64,000 bases of DNA from contig CANRAD010000001.1 of NCBI GenBank assembly GCA_947628505.1, positions 1 to 64,000 on the forward strand, read 5' to 3'. The number at the start of each line of letters is the position of its first letter. Within the stretch, counting starts at the first letter, position 1. This DNA is from an uncultured Clostridia bacterium (GTDB lineage Bacteria > Bacillota > Clostridia > Christensenellales > Borkfalkiaceae). A program made the position numbers and the translations under genes. Below are positions 25,477 through 37,000 of the stretch, piece by piece. The notes under the pieces were generated by a model. It had not been told where the DNA came from, ran no database searches, and saw only the letters and a program-made list of their open reading frames with translations.

Positions 25477-27444
25477 ATGAAATTTGAACTTCACTCTAAA
25501 TTTCAGCCTACGGGAGATCAGCCGCAGGCAATAGAGAGTTTAACAGAGGGCGTTTTGGACGGAATACGCACGCAGGTGCTTGTTGGCGTTACCGGCAGCG
25601 GAAAGACGTTTACCATGGCAAACGTCATAAAAAACATAAACCGCCCTACTCTCGTAATAGCGCATAACAAAACGCTCGCCGCGCAGCTCTGCAATGAGTT
25701 TAAGGAGTTTTTCCCCAACAACCGCGTTGAGTATTTTGTGTCTTATTACGACTATTATCAGCCCGAAAGCTATATACCGTCAACCGACACTTATATAGAA
25801 AAGGATATGAGCTTAAACGACGAAATAGATAAGCTCAGAAATTCCGCCACGAGCTCTCTCGGCGAACGTGAGGACGTAATAGTGGTTGCGTCCGTAAGCT
25901 GTATATATGGGTTGGGCGCGCCCGAAGAGTATTTTCGTCTTGCCATTTCCTTGCGGCCGGGCATGGAACTCGAAAGAGACGCGCTTTTAAGGCGACTTGT
26001 AGAGATACAATATGCGAGGAGAGACATAGATTTCCAGCGTTCTTCGTTCCGCGTCCGCGGAGATACGGTCGAGATTTTCCCCGCTTCGAACTCGGAAATA
26101 GCGATACGCGTCGAATTTTTCGGCGATGAGATAGACAGGATATGCGAAGAGGACGCGTTGACGGGCAATATTGTTTCCGAATTGAAACACGTGCTTATCT
26201 TTCCGGCTTCGCAATATGCCGTTGGCACAGAAAAGATGCAATCGGCGCTTGCGATGATTGAAAGAGATATGCGCGACGAAGTTAAGGCGTTTCGCGACGA
26301 GGGTAAACTTTTGGAAGCTCAGCGCCTTGAACAGCGCACGACGTTTGATTTGGAAATGATGCGCGAGATAGGCTATTGCAGCGGCATAGAAAATTACAGC
26401 AGATATTTTGACGGAAGATTTCCGGGCGAACCATCGTTTACGCTCCTCGATTATTTCCCGTCCGGGAAATTTTTGGTGTTTATAGACGAAAGTCATATGA
26501 CTATTCCGCAAATCGGCGCAATGTATCACGGGGACCGTTCCAGAAAGGAAAACCTTGTAAATTACGGTTTTCGTTTAAAGTCGGCTTACGACAACCGACC
26601 GTTGACGTTCGAAGAATTCGACGAAAGAGTGCCCCAGATGATTTGCGTGTCGGCCACTCCCGCGCAGTATGAGCTCGAACAGGCGGGCAACGTCGTGGAA
26701 CAGTTGATTCGCCCCACAGGCCTTTTGGATCCCGAAGTTGAGGTTCGTCCCACGAGAACTCAGATAGACGATTTGCTCGGGGAAATCAAAAAAGTAGTTT
26801 CATCGGGCGGCAGAGTGCTTGTTACTACCATGACGAAACGCCTTGCCGAAAGCCTTACCGACTTTTTAAAAGAGCACGGAACCAAAGTGCGGTATATGCA
26901 CAGCGATATAGACGCGCTCGAACGCATAGATATTATCAACGGATTGCGCGGCGGCGAATTCGACGTGTTGTGCGGCATAAATCTTTTGCGGGAAGGGCTT
27001 GATTTGCCGGAAGTAAAACTTGTTGCCATTCTCGACGCGGATAAAGAAGGATTTCTGAGGAGCGAAACTTCGCTCGTTCAGACGATAGGCAGAGCCGCAA
27101 GAAACGCCGAGGGCAGAGTAATTATGTACGCCGACGTTATAACGGGCAGTATGCGCAGAGCCATCGATGAGACGAACCGCCGCAGAAAGATTCAGGACGA
27201 ATACAATAAAGCGCACGGAATAGTGCCGAAAACCATTATAAAAGAAGTCAGGAACACTATTGGCATAACGGGTAAAAAGAGCGTAGGCGACGATTTGAAA
27301 TTTGCCGATATCCCGGCCGAAATAGAGAAGTTGAAGGCTCTGATGAAAGTTGCCTCGGCTCAGCTTGATTTCGAAAAGGCAATTGAAATAAGAGATACGA
27401 TAACTCAGCTTAAAAAGAAACTTCTTAAGAGTAAAAAACAATGA
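25477..27444 (+). CDS. uvrB: Excinuclease ABC subunit B
   Basis: This 655-residue helicase-like subunit verifies DNA damage in nucleotide excision repair. Walker [10 protein letters not shown], the damage-probing beta-hairpin region [20 protein letters not shown], helicase motifs ([15 protein letters not shown]) and the C-terminal UVR motif that contacts UvrC are present. Four bases overlap uvrA (ATGA), giving coupled synthesis. Confidence 0.97.
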   Translation: MKFELHSKFQPTGDQPQAIESLTEGVLDGIRTQVLVGVTGSGKTFTMANVIKNINRPTLVIAHNKTLAAQLCNEFKEFFPNNRVEYFVSYYDYYQPESYIPSTDTYIEKDMSLNDEIDKLRNSATSSLGEREDVIVVASVSCIYGLGAPEEYFRLAISLRPGMELERDALLRRLVEIQYARRDIDFQRSSFRVRGDTVEIFPASNSEIAIRVEFFGDEIDRICEEDALTGNIVSELKHVLIFPASQYAVGTEKMQSALAMIERDMRDEVKAFRDEGKLLEAQRLEQRTTFDLEMMREIGYCSGIENYSRYFDGRFPGEPSFTLLDYFPSGKFLVFIDESHMTIPQIGAMYHGDRSRKENLVNYGFRLKSAYDNRPLTFEEFDERVPQMICVSATPAQYELEQAGNVVEQLIRPTGLLDPEVEVRPTRTQIDDLLGEIKKVVSSGGRVLVTTMTKRLAESLTDFLKEHGTKVRYMHSDIDALERIDIINGLRGGEFDVLCGINLLREGLDLPEVKLVAILDADKEGFLRSETSLVQTIGRAARNAEGRVIMYADVITGSMRRAIDETNRRRKIQDEYNKAHGIVPKTIIKEVRNTIGITGKKSVGDDLKFADIPAEIEKLKALMKVASAQLDFEKAIEIRDTITQLKKKLLKSKKQ

Positions 27445-30254
27445 AAGAAGAGATTTTCGTTAAGGGTGCAAAAGAAAACAACCTTAAAAATATAGACGTG
27501 CACATTCCCCGCAATTCTCTGACGGTATTCACGGGGCTTTCCGGAAGCGGGAAATCTACTCTCGCTTTCGATACCATTTTCGCCGAAGGACAGAGAAGAT
27601 ATATAGAAAGTCTGTCTTCTTATGCCCGGCAGTTCTTGGGACAGATGGAAAAACCGGACGTCGAATCCATAGACGGGCTTTCGCCGGCCATTTCGATAGA
27701 TCAGAAAACAACGTCGCATAACCCGCGCTCCACCGTCGGAACGGTTACGGAAATTTACGATTATTTCAGGCTTTTATTCGCCCGCGTGGGGATTCCGCAT
27801 TGTCCGAATTGCGGCAGAGAAATCAGAAAGCAATCCGTAGACGAAATATGCGACAGAGTTATGTTGATGCCGGAGGGCAGCAAGATAATCGTCGAAGCTC
27901 CCGTAGTAAGGGGCAAAAAAGGCGAATTTCAAAAGGAACTCGCAGGTTGGAAAAAGAGCGGTTACGGCAGAGTAAAAGTCGACGGCATAATTTACGACTT
28001 GCAGGAGGAAATTCACCCAGAAAAGAATATCCGCCACAATATTTCCGTCGTTATTGACAGACTTGTAATAAAAGACGGCGTGTTAAAGCGCTTGACCGAC
28101 AGCGTGGAAAGCGCTCTCAATCTTGCCAACGGTCTTGTCGTAATAGATGAAGACGGTTCGGAAGAACTCTATTCGTCCAATTACGCATGTCCCGACTGCG
28201 GAATTTCCATAGAAGAGATAGAGCCTCGTCTGTTTTCTTTCAATACGCCGTGGGGAGCATGTCCGGAGTGTTCCGGGCTCGGATTCAAACAAATAGTGGA
28301 TCCGGACCTTATTTGTCCGGATAAAACGAAAACGCTCAGAGAGGGCGCCATAAAGATAAGCGGCTGGAATCTCGATTCCTCCACGATAACGCAGATGTAT
28401 CTGAATTCCCTTTCGAGGCATTACGGCTTTTCTATGGATGTTCCCGTCAAGGATTTGCCCGCAGAAGTCTATGACCTTCTGATGTACGGCAACGGCGGTG
28501 AAAAAATCGATTTGGAATATCATGCGTATAATTTTTCGGGAAGTTACAAAAAAGAATGGGAAGGTTTTGTAACCAATCTCCAACGCAGGTATAACAATAC
28601 TTCGTCCGAAGGAGTAAAATGGGATATCGAGCGGTATATGCGCACGTCCGATTGTCCGCTCTGTCATGGCAAAAGACTTAAAAAAGAGGCGTTGGCCGTA
28701 ACCGTCGGAGGCAAAAATATCGCGGAAGTGTGCGATATGTCCGTCGATGATTTAAAAGCGTTTGCGGATTTTTCGTTTTTCAATAAAACGGAACACCTTA
28801 TAGCAGACAGCATTATAAAGGAAATCGACAACAGAATCAGCTTTCTCGAAAACGTCGGGCTCGGTTATCTTACGCTTTCCCGTTCCGCGGCCACGCTTTC
28901 AGGCGGGGAGAGCCAGCGTATTCGTCTTGCAACGCAGATAGGCAGCGCTTTAACCGGCGTTTTGTATATTCTCGACGAGCCGAGTATCGGGTTGCATCAA
29001 AGAGATAACAGAAAACTTCTTGCTTCGCTTTTGGGACTGAGGGATTTGGGAAACACTCTGATAGTGGTGGAACACGACGAAAATACCATACGCGCCGCGG
29101 ATTATATCGTAGATATCGGTCCGAAAGCAGGCGTCAACGGCGGAGAAGTCGTTGCTTGCGGAACGCAAGAGGATATTATGAACGAACCGCGGTCGATAAC
29201 GGGCGATTATCTTGCGGGGCGCAGAAAAATAGCTGTTCCCGACGTGCGCTTGGAACCGGGCGACAAGTGGCTTGAAGTTTACGGTTGCAGACAGAACAAT
29301 CTGAAAAATATCGGAGTTCGCGTGCCGGCCGGACTGATAACCGTTGTAACCGGCGTTTCCGGAAGCGGGAAGTCGAGCTTGGTCAACGAAATAATTTATC
29401 CGTATCTCGCAAATAAATTGAACGGCGCTCGCCAACCGCTTGGAAAGTGCGAAAGAATAGACGGCGTTGAATATTTCGACAAAGTAATAGCAATAGACCA
29501 ACAGCCCATAGGCAGAACGCCGAGAAGCAATCCCGCAACTTACACCGGAGTGTTCACTATGATACGCGATATTTTCGCGGCGACTGCGGACGCAAAGGAA
29601 AGAGGCTATAAGAGCGGAAGATTCTCGTTTAACGTTGCGGGAGGGAGGTGCGAGCACTGTCAGGGCGACGGAATAATTCAAATCGAAATGCATTTCCTCC
29701 CGGATATTTACGTGCCTTGCGAAGTGTGCGGAGGTAAGCGATATAACCGTGAAACATTGGAAGTGAAATATAAAGGCAAATCAATATCCGATGTGCTTGA
29801 AATGACGGTTGCGGAAGCATGCGAATTCTTTAAACCGGTGACTTCCATATACAATAAACTTTCCACTTTAAACGATGTCGGGCTCGGTTATATTAAACTC
29901 GGACAGAGCGCGACCACTCTTTCGGGAGGAGAGGCCCAAAGGGTGAAACTTGCAACCGAGCTGTCCAAAAGAAGCACGGGCAAAACATTTTATATACTTG
30001 ACGAACCCACGACGGGCTTGCACAGTTACGACGTGGACAAACTCATAAAAATACTTTCGAGATTGCGTGCCGGAGGCAATACGGTGCTTGTCATCGAACA
30101 TAATCTTGACGTTATCAAATGCGCGGATTGGATAATAGACCTCGGCCCCGAGGGCGGAGATAAAGGCGGAGAAGTGGTTGCCGCCGGTAATCCGGAGTAT
30201 ATAGCGAGCGTCGGCAAGAGTTACACAGGACAATTCCTCAAAGAAATTCTGTAA
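27441..30254 (+). CDS. uvrA: Excinuclease ABC subunit A
   Basis: This 937-residue ABC-type damage sensor has two nucleotide-binding halves ([15 protein letters not shown] near the N terminus; [15 protein letters not shown] near residue 640) and two LSGGE signatures. Zinc-binding cysteine groups are CPNCG, CPDCG...CPECSGLG and CEHCQGDG...CEVCGGKRY. It loads UvrB at lesions. A terminator follows 5 bp after the stop. Confidence 0.97.
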   Translation: MKEEIFVKGAKENNLKNIDVHIPRNSLTVFTGLSGSGKSTLAFDTIFAEGQRRYIESLSSYARQFLGQMEKPDVESIDGLSPAISIDQKTTSHNPRSTVGTVTEIYDYFRLLFARVGIPHCPNCGREIRKQSVDEICDRVMLMPEGSKIIVEAPVVRGKKGEFQKELAGWKKSGYGRVKVDGIIYDLQEEIHPEKNIRHNISVVIDRLVIKDGVLKRLTDSVESALNLANGLVVIDEDGSEELYSSNYACPDCGISIEEIEPRLFSFNTPWGACPECSGLGFKQIVDPDLICPDKTKTLREGAIKISGWNLDSSTITQMYLNSLSRHYGFSMDVPVKDLPAEVYDLLMYGNGGEKIDLEYHAYNFSGSYKKEWEGFVTNLQRRYNNTSSEGVKWDIERYMRTSDCPLCHGKRLKKEALAVTVGGKNIAEVCDMSVDDLKAFADFSFFNKTEHLIADSIIKEIDNRISFLENVGLGYLTLSRSAATLSGGESQRIRLATQIGSALTGVLYILDEPSIGLHQRDNRKLLASLLGLRDLGNTLIVVEHDENTIRAADYIVDIGPKAGVNGGEVVACGTQEDIMNEPRSITGDYLAGRRKIAVPDVRLEPGDKWLEVYGCRQNNLKNIGVRVPAGLITVVTGVSGSGKSSLVNEIIYPYLANKLNGARQPLGKCERIDGVEYFDKVIAIDQQPIGRTPRSNPATYTGVFTMIRDIFAATADAKERGYKSGRFSFNVAGGRCEHCQGDGIIQIEMHFLPDIYVPCEVCGGKRYNRETLEVKYKGKSISDVLEMTVAEACEFFKPVTSIYNKLSTLNDVGLGYIKLGQSATTLSGGEAQRVKLATELSKRSTGKTFYILDEPTTGLHSYDVDKLIKILSRLRAGGNTVLVIEHNLDVIKCADWIIDLGPEGGDKGGEVVAAGNPEYIASVGKSYTGQFLKEIL

Positions 30255-30258
30255 GATA

Positions 30259-30285
30259 AAAACGGCATAATCAATGCCGTTTTTG
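30259..30285 (+). terminator. Terminator after uvrA
   Basis: AAAACGGCAT (30260-30269) pairs with ATGCCGTTTT (30275-30284) around a 5-nt loop, with a T tract in the right arm. Confidence 0.93.
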
Positions 30286-30347
30286 CCTATTTTAATGGCT
30301 TTAAACAGTACTATGTCAGGCATAATTACCGATTTTAACTGACAATT

Positions 30348-30376
30348 CACTAATTTTGCTCCTTTTTCATATTGTA
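30348..30376 (+). promoter_or_regulatory. Candidate mother-cell sigma-K/E type promoter
   Basis: CATATTGTA (30368-30376) matches the sigma-K -10 form CATANNNTA exactly. CACT (30348-30351), 16 bp upstream, fits the short -35 (ACC/CAC type) loosely. The predicted start near 30383 leaves a 20-nt leader containing AAAGGAG. The short consensus makes chance matches common, but the spore-type product downstream supports it. Confidence 0.4.
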
Positions 30377-30403
30377 TGTTAATGTCATAAAGGAGCGCTA
30401 AAA

Positions 30404-30913
30404 ATGCCAAGTGCAATAACATCAACAACGCCTTTCCCGTCTGTCGACGGAATAGGGCATGACGCTTTGAGCCTCAGAATCATTGCTCCGGCGTATGCTT
30501 CGCCCACGGGCGAGCTCAATGCCGTTTTGCAGTATATTTACCATTCCTTCTATTTTGAAAAATGCGGTAAAGAAAAAACTGGAGAGACGCTTGTGGGAAT
30601 AGCCGTTGCCGAAATGCTGCATCTCAGACTTTTGGGCAAGACCGTTCTCGCTCTCGGCGCGCCGCCCGTTTATTGTCAGTGTCCGTATTCATGTTTCAAT
30701 TTTTACAGCGCAAAATACGTATCGTATTCTCGTTCGTTGAAAGAGATGATAGAGGACGATCTGATAGGCGAGAGGCGGACGGCGTCGTCGTATGAGGGTA
30801 TGCTCAGAAAACTCAAAAACGACAGAGTAAAGGAAATTGTTTCACGGATTCTCGAAGATGAAAAGATGCACATTTGCATTCTCGAAGAAATATTGAGGGA
30901 TTTCAGCGGTTGA
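30404..30913 (+). CDS. Ferritin-like diiron/dimanganese protein (CotJC/catalase-like group)
   Basis: This 169-residue four-helix-bundle protein has the full carboxylate metal set: E37, E70xxH73, E123 and E153xxH156, the pattern of ferritin-like and manganese-catalase proteins. The segment after the first ExxH (LRLLGKTVLALGAPP) resembles bacterioferritin and CotJC relatives from spore-formers. A cysteine cluster CQCPYSC (91-97) is unusual for a ferritin. A role in peroxide defence or metal handling in the spore is inference. The ribosome binding site AAAGGAG could pair with GCTCCTTT at 30358-30365. Confidence 0.75.
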   Translation: MPSAITSTTPFPSVDGIGHDALSLRIIAPAYASPTGELNAVLQYIYHSFYFEKCGKEKTGETLVGIAVAEMLHLRLLGKTVLALGAPPVYCQCPYSCFNFYSAKYVSYSRSLKEMIEDDLIGERRTASSYEGMLRKLKNDRVKEIVSRILEDEKMHICILEEILRDFSG

Positions 30914-30938
30914 CAGAATCGTATCGATTTAGTAAAAT
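30910..30938 (+). promoter_or_regulatory. Promoter for the flavoprotein pair
   Basis: TTGACA (30910-30915), a 17-bp spacer and TAAAAT (30933-30938) straddle the end of the ferritin-like gene. Transcription would begin about 8 bases before the ATG of the next gene, leaving just the GAGG site in the leader. Confidence 0.7.
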
Positions 30939-30952
30939 TCCGTTGAGGTAAC

Positions 30953-32125
30953 ATGGAAAATTACGATGTGATAATAATCGGCGGCGGCGCGTCCGGATTG
31001 GCATGCGCCGTCCGCCTTACTGAAAAAAGCGGTTTGCGCGTTTTAATCGTGGATTCGGGGAAGCGCGTCGGCAAGAAACTTGCGGCTACGGGCAACGGAC
31101 AAGGCAATATATCCAATTCGAATATTTCCGCCGACAATTATCGTTCGGGTAATAAAGCCTTGCTCGGAAAAATAATAGGCGCAGATTGCGCGTGCGGATT
31201 ACAGGTATTCAAAGATACGCTCTTCACCGAGGACGACAGGGGAAGGATATATCCGGCTTCGAGACAAGCCTCCTCGCTCGTCGATATGCTTTTGAGCGCG
31301 CTGTCCGGCAGGTGCGATATCGTGCTTGGTGAAAAGGTTACTTTTGTCGAAAGTGGATTTAAGGTAAAAACCGCAACGGGCAAAACTTTTTGTTCCGATT
31401 GCGTAGTCCTCGCCGCGGGAGGCAAAGCGCAGAAGCAGTTCGGTACGGACGGAACGTCGTATGCGCTTGCGGAGGCCTTCGGACACACTGTTACAAGGCT
31501 TTCCCCGTCGCTCGTACAGCTCAGAACCGATACGTTCGATATCAAAGGTCTGAAAGGAATACGCGCCGATTGCTCCGTAAAGGCGATTGCGGAGGGTGAA
31601 GAGCCGAAAGAATATCGCGGCGACGTGATTTTTACCGATTACGGGGTTTCCGGCAACGCCGTGTTCTCCGTATCTCCCGTGTTTTCGAGGAAAACGGGCA
31701 TTCTCGAAATAGATTTTCTCCCCGATTTCGGCGAAGAGGAGATAATGTCGGTACTGCAAAGACGGCTTTATGTAAAATCGGATTTTGATACGTTGCTCTG
31801 CGGGCTTGTGCACAATCAAATCGGCAGAGCCGTAATAAAGCGCGCCGGAAACGACGTGAAATCCGTTGTCGGCGTTCTTAAAAAGTTTACCCTCTCCGTT
31901 CAGGGGACGTTGGGCTTCGACTACGCGCAAGTAACGCACGGCGGAATAGATATGAACGGCGTAAAAGACAATCTCGAAAGCAAATTCTGCCCGAATCTGT
32001 ATTTTGCCGGCGAAATTTTAGACGTCGACGGCGATTGCGGCGGATATAATCTTCATTGGGCTTTTGCAAGCGGCGTTTACGTCGCCGACGATATATTGAA
32101 GAAAACAGATAATGGAACGACTTGA
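30953..32125 (+). CDS. NAD(P)/FAD-dependent oxidoreductase, BaiN/HI0933 family
   Basis: This 390-residue flavoprotein has an N-terminal dinucleotide-binding motif (DVIIIGGGASGLACAVRL), an internal VVLAAGGKAQKQFGTDG segment and a C-terminal FAD site (YFAGEILDVDGDCGGYNLHWAFASG) typical of the HI0933-like family. Some clostridial members reduce bile-acid intermediates (BaiN), but most are uncharacterised and no bile-acid genes are near. It overlaps the next flavoprotein gene by 14 bp. Confidence 0.85.
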   Translation: MENYDVIIIGGGASGLACAVRLTEKSGLRVLIVDSGKRVGKKLAATGNGQGNISNSNISADNYRSGNKALLGKIIGADCACGLQVFKDTLFTEDDRGRIYPASRQASSLVDMLLSALSGRCDIVLGEKVTFVESGFKVKTATGKTFCSDCVVLAAGGKAQKQFGTDGTSYALAEAFGHTVTRLSPSLVQLRTDTFDIKGLKGIRADCSVKAIAEGEEPKEYRGDVIFTDYGVSGNAVFSVSPVFSRKTGILEIDFLPDFGEEEIMSVLQRRLYVKSDFDTLLCGLVHNQIGRAVIKRAGNDVKSVVGVLKKFTLSVQGTLGFDYAQVTHGGIDMNGVKDNLESKFCPNLYFAGEILDVDGDCGGYNLHWAFASGVYVADDILKKTDNGTT

Positions 32126-33644
32126 CAACATAAAGCTCGGGTTAGACGAGAGCGAAGAAAAATTAATGGAATTGGCCCGCAGAAAACTCGGAAAACCGCC
32201 GAAATTTTTCAGAATTTTGCGCAAATCGCTTGACGCACGCGACAAAAACAATATTTTCTGGGTTTATTCCGTCGCGTTCTCTTCGGAAGAGTACGAGGAG
32301 AAAAGGGAGTATGAGAAACTTAAAGCTCCGCCCAAGGTCGTAATAGTCGGAAGCGGTCCGGCGGGGCTCATGTGCGCGTTGAGGCTCGTCGAACACGGCG
32401 TCCGTCCGATAATAGTCGAACGCGGCGAACCCGTCGAAGAACGGGTTGGGCGGATTTCGGAATTTATCAAAAACCGCAGTCTGAACGAAAACTCCAACGT
32501 GCAGTTCGGAGAGGGCGGCGCCGGCACGTTTTCCGACGGAAAACTCAACACGCAAACGCACGACAGCCTCAATAAAGACGTGCTTGAATATTTTGTCCGT
32601 TTCGGCGCTCCCGAAGAGATTTTATACCTTAATAAACCGCATATCGGCAGCGACAATTTGCGCGTAATCCTCTCAAAAATGCGCGAATATATTATAAATT
32701 CGGGCGGAGAATATCTTTTCAACACTCTTTTTACGGGCTTTGAAAGCAAAGACGGAAAACTCACGGGTATTTGCTTTAAAAATGTGAAGACGGGCGTTTC
32801 GGGCGCTGTGCAAGCCGATTGCGCCGTTATTGCTCTCGGACATTCGGCACGAGATACTTTCGAGGCGCTCGCTTCTTCGGGAATATATATGACGCCTCGC
32901 GATTTTGCGTTGGGATTGCGCATAGAGCATCTCGCCGAAAATATAAGTTTTTCTCAATACGGTGTGAAATTTTCGCGACTTCCCGCCGCGGATTACAAGT
33001 TGGTCAGCCGCGTTCACGAGCGCAGAGTATTTACTTTCTGCATGTGCCCCGGCGGCGTGGTTATTCCGGCGGCAAGCGAGCGAGGAGGAGTAGTCGTCAA
33101 CGGCATGAGCGAATATAAACGCAACGGCGTAAATTCCAATGCCGCGTTGATGGTGCAGATGCGCGCAGAAGATTTCGGCGGCGGACTTTTCGACGGAATG
33201 GAGTTCCAGCGTTCGGTAGAGCGCAGGGCGTTTGTTGCCGGCGGAAGCGATTATCGCGCTCCCGTTCAACTCGTCGGCGATTTTTTAAAGGACAGAGTTT
33301 CTTCGTCGTTTAAAGATGTCAAGCCCACTTATTCCGCGGGCACGTCGTTCGCTCCGCTTTCGGAAGTTCTTCCCCGAGTGGCGGCGGAGGCCTTGAAAGC
33401 GGCGATTCCCGATATGGACAGGCGTTTGAAGGGGTTTGCGGACGAAAGCGCGGTTCTTACGGGAGTAGAGAGCAGGTTTTCGTCCCCGATACGCATCGAA
33501 AGGGATGAAAACTGTGAGAGTTTAAGTTTAAAAGGCCTGTATCCGTGCGGCGAAGGCTCGGGTTATTCGGGCGGAATAACGAGTTCCGCTGCGGACGGGA
33601 TAAAAGTTGCGATAAAAATATTTGAAAAATATAAAAATCATTGA
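32112..33644 (+). CDS. FAD-dependent dehydrogenase (COG2509 type)
   Basis: This 510-residue flavoprotein has an N-terminal ~75-residue extension with a GVRP/ferredoxin-like look, an FAD motif VVIVGSGPAGLMCALRLVEHG, a VQFGEGGAGTFSDGKLNT signature and the C-terminal GLYPCGEGSGYSGGITSSAADG FAD contact. These mark the widespread but poorly characterised COG2509 family. It is co-transcribed with the BaiN-like gene. The substrate is unknown. Confidence 0.83.
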   Translation: MERLDNIKLGLDESEEKLMELARRKLGKPPKFFRILRKSLDARDKNNIFWVYSVAFSSEEYEEKREYEKLKAPPKVVIVGSGPAGLMCALRLVEHGVRPIIVERGEPVEERVGRISEFIKNRSLNENSNVQFGEGGAGTFSDGKLNTQTHDSLNKDVLEYFVRFGAPEEILYLNKPHIGSDNLRVILSKMREYIINSGGEYLFNTLFTGFESKDGKLTGICFKNVKTGVSGAVQADCAVIALGHSARDTFEALASSGIYMTPRDFALGLRIEHLAENISFSQYGVKFSRLPAADYKLVSRVHERRVFTFCMCPGGVVIPAASERGGVVVNGMSEYKRNGVNSNAALMVQMRAEDFGGGLFDGMEFQRSVERRAFVAGGSDYRAPVQLVGDFLKDRVSSSFKDVKPTYSAGTSFAPLSEVLPRVAAEALKAAIPDMDRRLKGFADESAVLTGVESRFSSPIRIERDENCESLSLKGLYPCGEGSGYSGGITSSAADGIKVAIKIFEKYKNH

Positions 33645-33736
33645 ATTTTCATATGGCTTACACAATTCTTTGTTATAATCCGACTGAAAAAAATGAACGT
33701 ACTTACACATAACTTTTTTTCATATTCTCTCTGAGA

Positions 33737-33771
33737 CGACGGCGCATAACTGCGCCGTCGCCTTAATTTTT
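33737..33771 (+). terminator. Terminator after the flavoprotein pair
   Basis: CGACGGCGCA (33737-33746) and TGCGCCGTCG (33751-33760) form a perfect 10-bp stem with loop TAAC, then CCTTAATTTTT. It lies about 93 bp past the stop codon. Confidence 0.9.
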
Positions 33772-33987
33772 GCATATATTTTTTGAATAAATTTATAATT
33801 TAATTTCTGTCCGGTTTTTTCGGCGCAAATCGGAGGGAAATATTAAAAAATAAAAATATTCAAAAAATTTCGATTATTTATGCGTATCCGAGCTGCAAAT
33901 TCCGCGATACGGAATATTTTTATAATTTTTACTTATGGAATAATGTTTTTTTGTTATGACAAATCGTCAAAAATCCGTCAAAATCAG

Positions 33988-34017
33988 TTGCCTTTTTATT
34001 ATAGAGTATTGTATAAT
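33988..34017 (+). promoter_or_regulatory. Promoter of the surface-protease/Opp operon
   Basis: TTGCCT (33988-33993), an 18-bp spacer and TATAAT (34012-34017) lie about 78 bp before the first start codon. No other promoter or terminator was recognised until 54700. Confidence 0.6.
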
Positions 34018-34094
34018 CAGTTTTGTATATTTGATATAAATCTATTTGCTTTAAAATCTTAAAGCGCTTGACGAAAGCGATAAAGAGGACTTTA

Positions 34095-37000
34095 ATGAAA
34101 AAAATTTTCACTTCGGTGCTGGTTGCCGTCTGCATAATATGCTCGCTTATAGCCGTTTGTCTCGGCGTAGGCTGTCAATGCGGCGAAACCGAACATAAAC
34201 CCGGCGTAACGCACACCGTTAATCTGACGGCTTCGGAGGGCATAGAATACAGATTGGTGTCGCCTTCCGGCCAATTTTCCGGCACACGGCCTTCTTTCGA
34301 AACGCGTATGGAAAGCGGCACGAAAGTTGTACTCGAAATCGTTGTGGATGAAGGTTATATTGGCACGCCCCAAGTCGCCGTTAACGGTTCGTCGGACAAT
34401 GTAACGTTTTCTGACGCTGACGGTTATTTCCGGTTCACAGTCGAAGGAGACAGTATAGTAACTGTAAAGGGCGTTTATATCGGTAGGTCGTCGATGCAGG
34501 GTAACGGTACTTCCGCTTCGCCCTATCTTGTAACTTCTCCCGCCGACCTTTTATACATTGCGTCGCAGGTTAACTCAAACAACGAAGCGTATCTCGAGAG
34601 TTATTATCGCTTGGAAAACGATATCGACGTCGGCGGCGGCAATCTCTCGGTTATAGGCTCCGGCGTTGACGACAGCTATTTCGGCGGATCGTTTGACGGC
34701 AACGGACATACGATATCGAACTTTACGATAAAGAGCAATTCTTACGAATACGTAGGTCTGTTCGGGCAGGTTACCGCCAACATCATGGATGAAAATCTCG
34801 GAGTGATAACTTCGCTCACTTTGGATAATTTTACGATTGAGGCGCAGGCCGCTTCGGGCGCTAATTTGTATGTAGGCGCATTTGCCGGATACGGTATCGG
34901 CGCAAACGTCTTTAATTGCAGAGCCTCGAACGGCACGATAAACGTATTCGCCGATTATAATTCGTTTGCTTTTGCCGGCGGCGTTTTCGGCATGCAGCAG
35001 TCGGCCTATGTCGAGAGCTTCGGCATGAGTTGTTTTTCCGGCGTAAACTATTGCAGTACGGATTTGGAACTCAATTGCATGAAAGGCAAAGTTCTGTGCG
35101 CCGGCGGCATAAGCGGTTATCTTCTTTCCGGCTATGAACAGTCAACGGCCTATATCGCAAACAGCTATTCCGAAGGTAAAGTGTTCGGCGCCATAAGGTC
35201 GGGCGGTATAGTGGGAACTTGCTCCATATACAGTTCTGTGGCAAGCTGTTATTCGACTTGCGACGTTTCCGCGTATTCGGACGTATGGGACAGCAATATG
35301 CTTCAATATGCCGTTGCATACGCAGGCGGTATCTGCGGCTATTCCGAAGCCGATACGGTTATAAGCGACAGTTTTTCGACGAGCGCTCTCGGCGCGGATT
35401 CGCTTTTGGGAAGCAGCTATGAAAAAACCGGCGGCATATGTGCGGGCACGGTGGAAAATGCGGGAGATCCCTACGTGGATTCACAGCCGCTTGTCGTGTT
35501 CAATTGCTATTCGGTTGCGGATAAATCTGCAACGGTTTCGCAGTTGCAATCGGTTGACTTTTTAAAGAATACGTTAAAGTGGAAGGATTGCGATTGGCTG
35601 TTTGCCGAGGGTTCGTATCCCACGATAAACGCCGCTGAAAACGAGATTGATTTTTACGTTAACCTCGAACTCGACGGCGAAACCGTAAACACGGGCACGG
35701 ATAATTTCCGTTTGGAAATTTCCAGCATGTATATGCCCATCTGCTATTGGTACAACGTAAGTAATTCGGCGAGCCTTACGGGTTCTTCCGAAGGTCTGCC
35801 CGAGCTGTTCATCGCAGATAGCGGCAAAGTTTCATACGGATATTATTTCGACGAAGAACTTAAAGAACGCGTTCCGTATGGCTATATTTTCACGAGAGAT
35901 GTCGATCTCTATGTCGGTTTCGCAGATTATTCCGAAGTTGCGGGCAATTACTATATTAATAATAGTGGTACATCGCGCAAGATAACGCTAAATCTTACTT
36001 CGCGCGCCAATTTCACTTATACTGACGGCGGAATAACCGTTAACGGCATTTACCGTTACGACGGAACTGATGTATATTTCCTTTATGCTCCTTTTGCAAG
36101 ATTGTCCGACCATGTCGAAACCGACAATGAAGAGAATCCTATGCTTTCATGGAATTATGATATGTATAATTTCAAAGGCAAAAAGACATCCGAAGGTTTT
36201 GAAATATTCGATAACGTTTACTTCACCGAAGACGCTCCTCTCAAAGCGAGCAAAAACGCCGCCATATACGGTTCGTATTACGTAAAGGAAGACGGCGAAG
36301 AATATAACTTTAATGCCGATTACACCGGCACAATCAAAAAAGACGGCGTAACGCGCAGGTTCAGTTACACCCTTGACGGAGAAACGCTTACTTTGAAAGT
36401 TCTCACCGCCGCCGACGACGAAGTGTTGACGGGCACGTATTCCGCCGATGCAATAACCGTGAGCGGGAAGAGCCTTTCCGCATACGATTCTTTCAAAGGC
36501 GCGTGGGAAAAATCCGCTACGATACCCAAGCGGTATGTCTTTGACGGTAAAGGCGGCTGGTCGTACAGCTACAAGGGAGAAAAGAAGTCGGGCACTTATG
36601 TGGAAGCCGAAGGCGTTTTGACGCTGTCGTCCGGCGGAAGCGAATACGGCACTGCGAAATTCGACGCGAGCGGCGCACTTTCGCTTGATCTTGTAAGCGG
36701 TGAAAAAGCGCTCTATTATCGCGAAAACAGCTATGTGGGCGTCTGGATGCTTTCCGGAAGCGACGGAACGGTAATAACTCTCGAACTGCACGGCATAGGA
36801 AGCAACGGAATGGGCACGGGCGTATGCTCGTACTCCGACGGCAGCTATTACGACATAACTTACGTGGCGGACAATATGTTCGCAAGCGCGCAATCCGGCG
36901 ATGCAACGGTGGTAACGCTCTATCAGGACGCGCTCCTTTTCGGTAATTTCTATGTTTTGCAAAGCTCCGGCCGAATGGTTGCGGCTCTCTATAATGCAAC

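Larger units (their letters stand above)
33645..34094. other. AT-rich intergenic region before the surface-protease operon
   Basis: This 450-bp stretch holds a terminator (33737-33771) and the promoter of the downstream operon (33988-34017). No credible coding sequence was seen; short open frames here lack ribosome binding sites and codon character. The run from 33772 to 33987 is very AT-rich with no motif I can name. Confidence 0.7.

Noticed and set aside
25268-25480. 70-codon forward open frame between pnp and uvrB
   Set aside because: It overlaps the pnp terminator and the uvrB promoter and has no ribosome binding site.
30307-30316. AGTACTATGT shared with 63386-63395, both just after terminators
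   Set aside because: Ten bases is too short and the flanks align poorly, so a repeat family is not supported.
34068-34094. Upstream TTG start for the giant lipoprotein
   Set aside because: It would put nine extra residues before a normal signal peptide; ATG 34095 has the ribosome binding site AAGAGGA.
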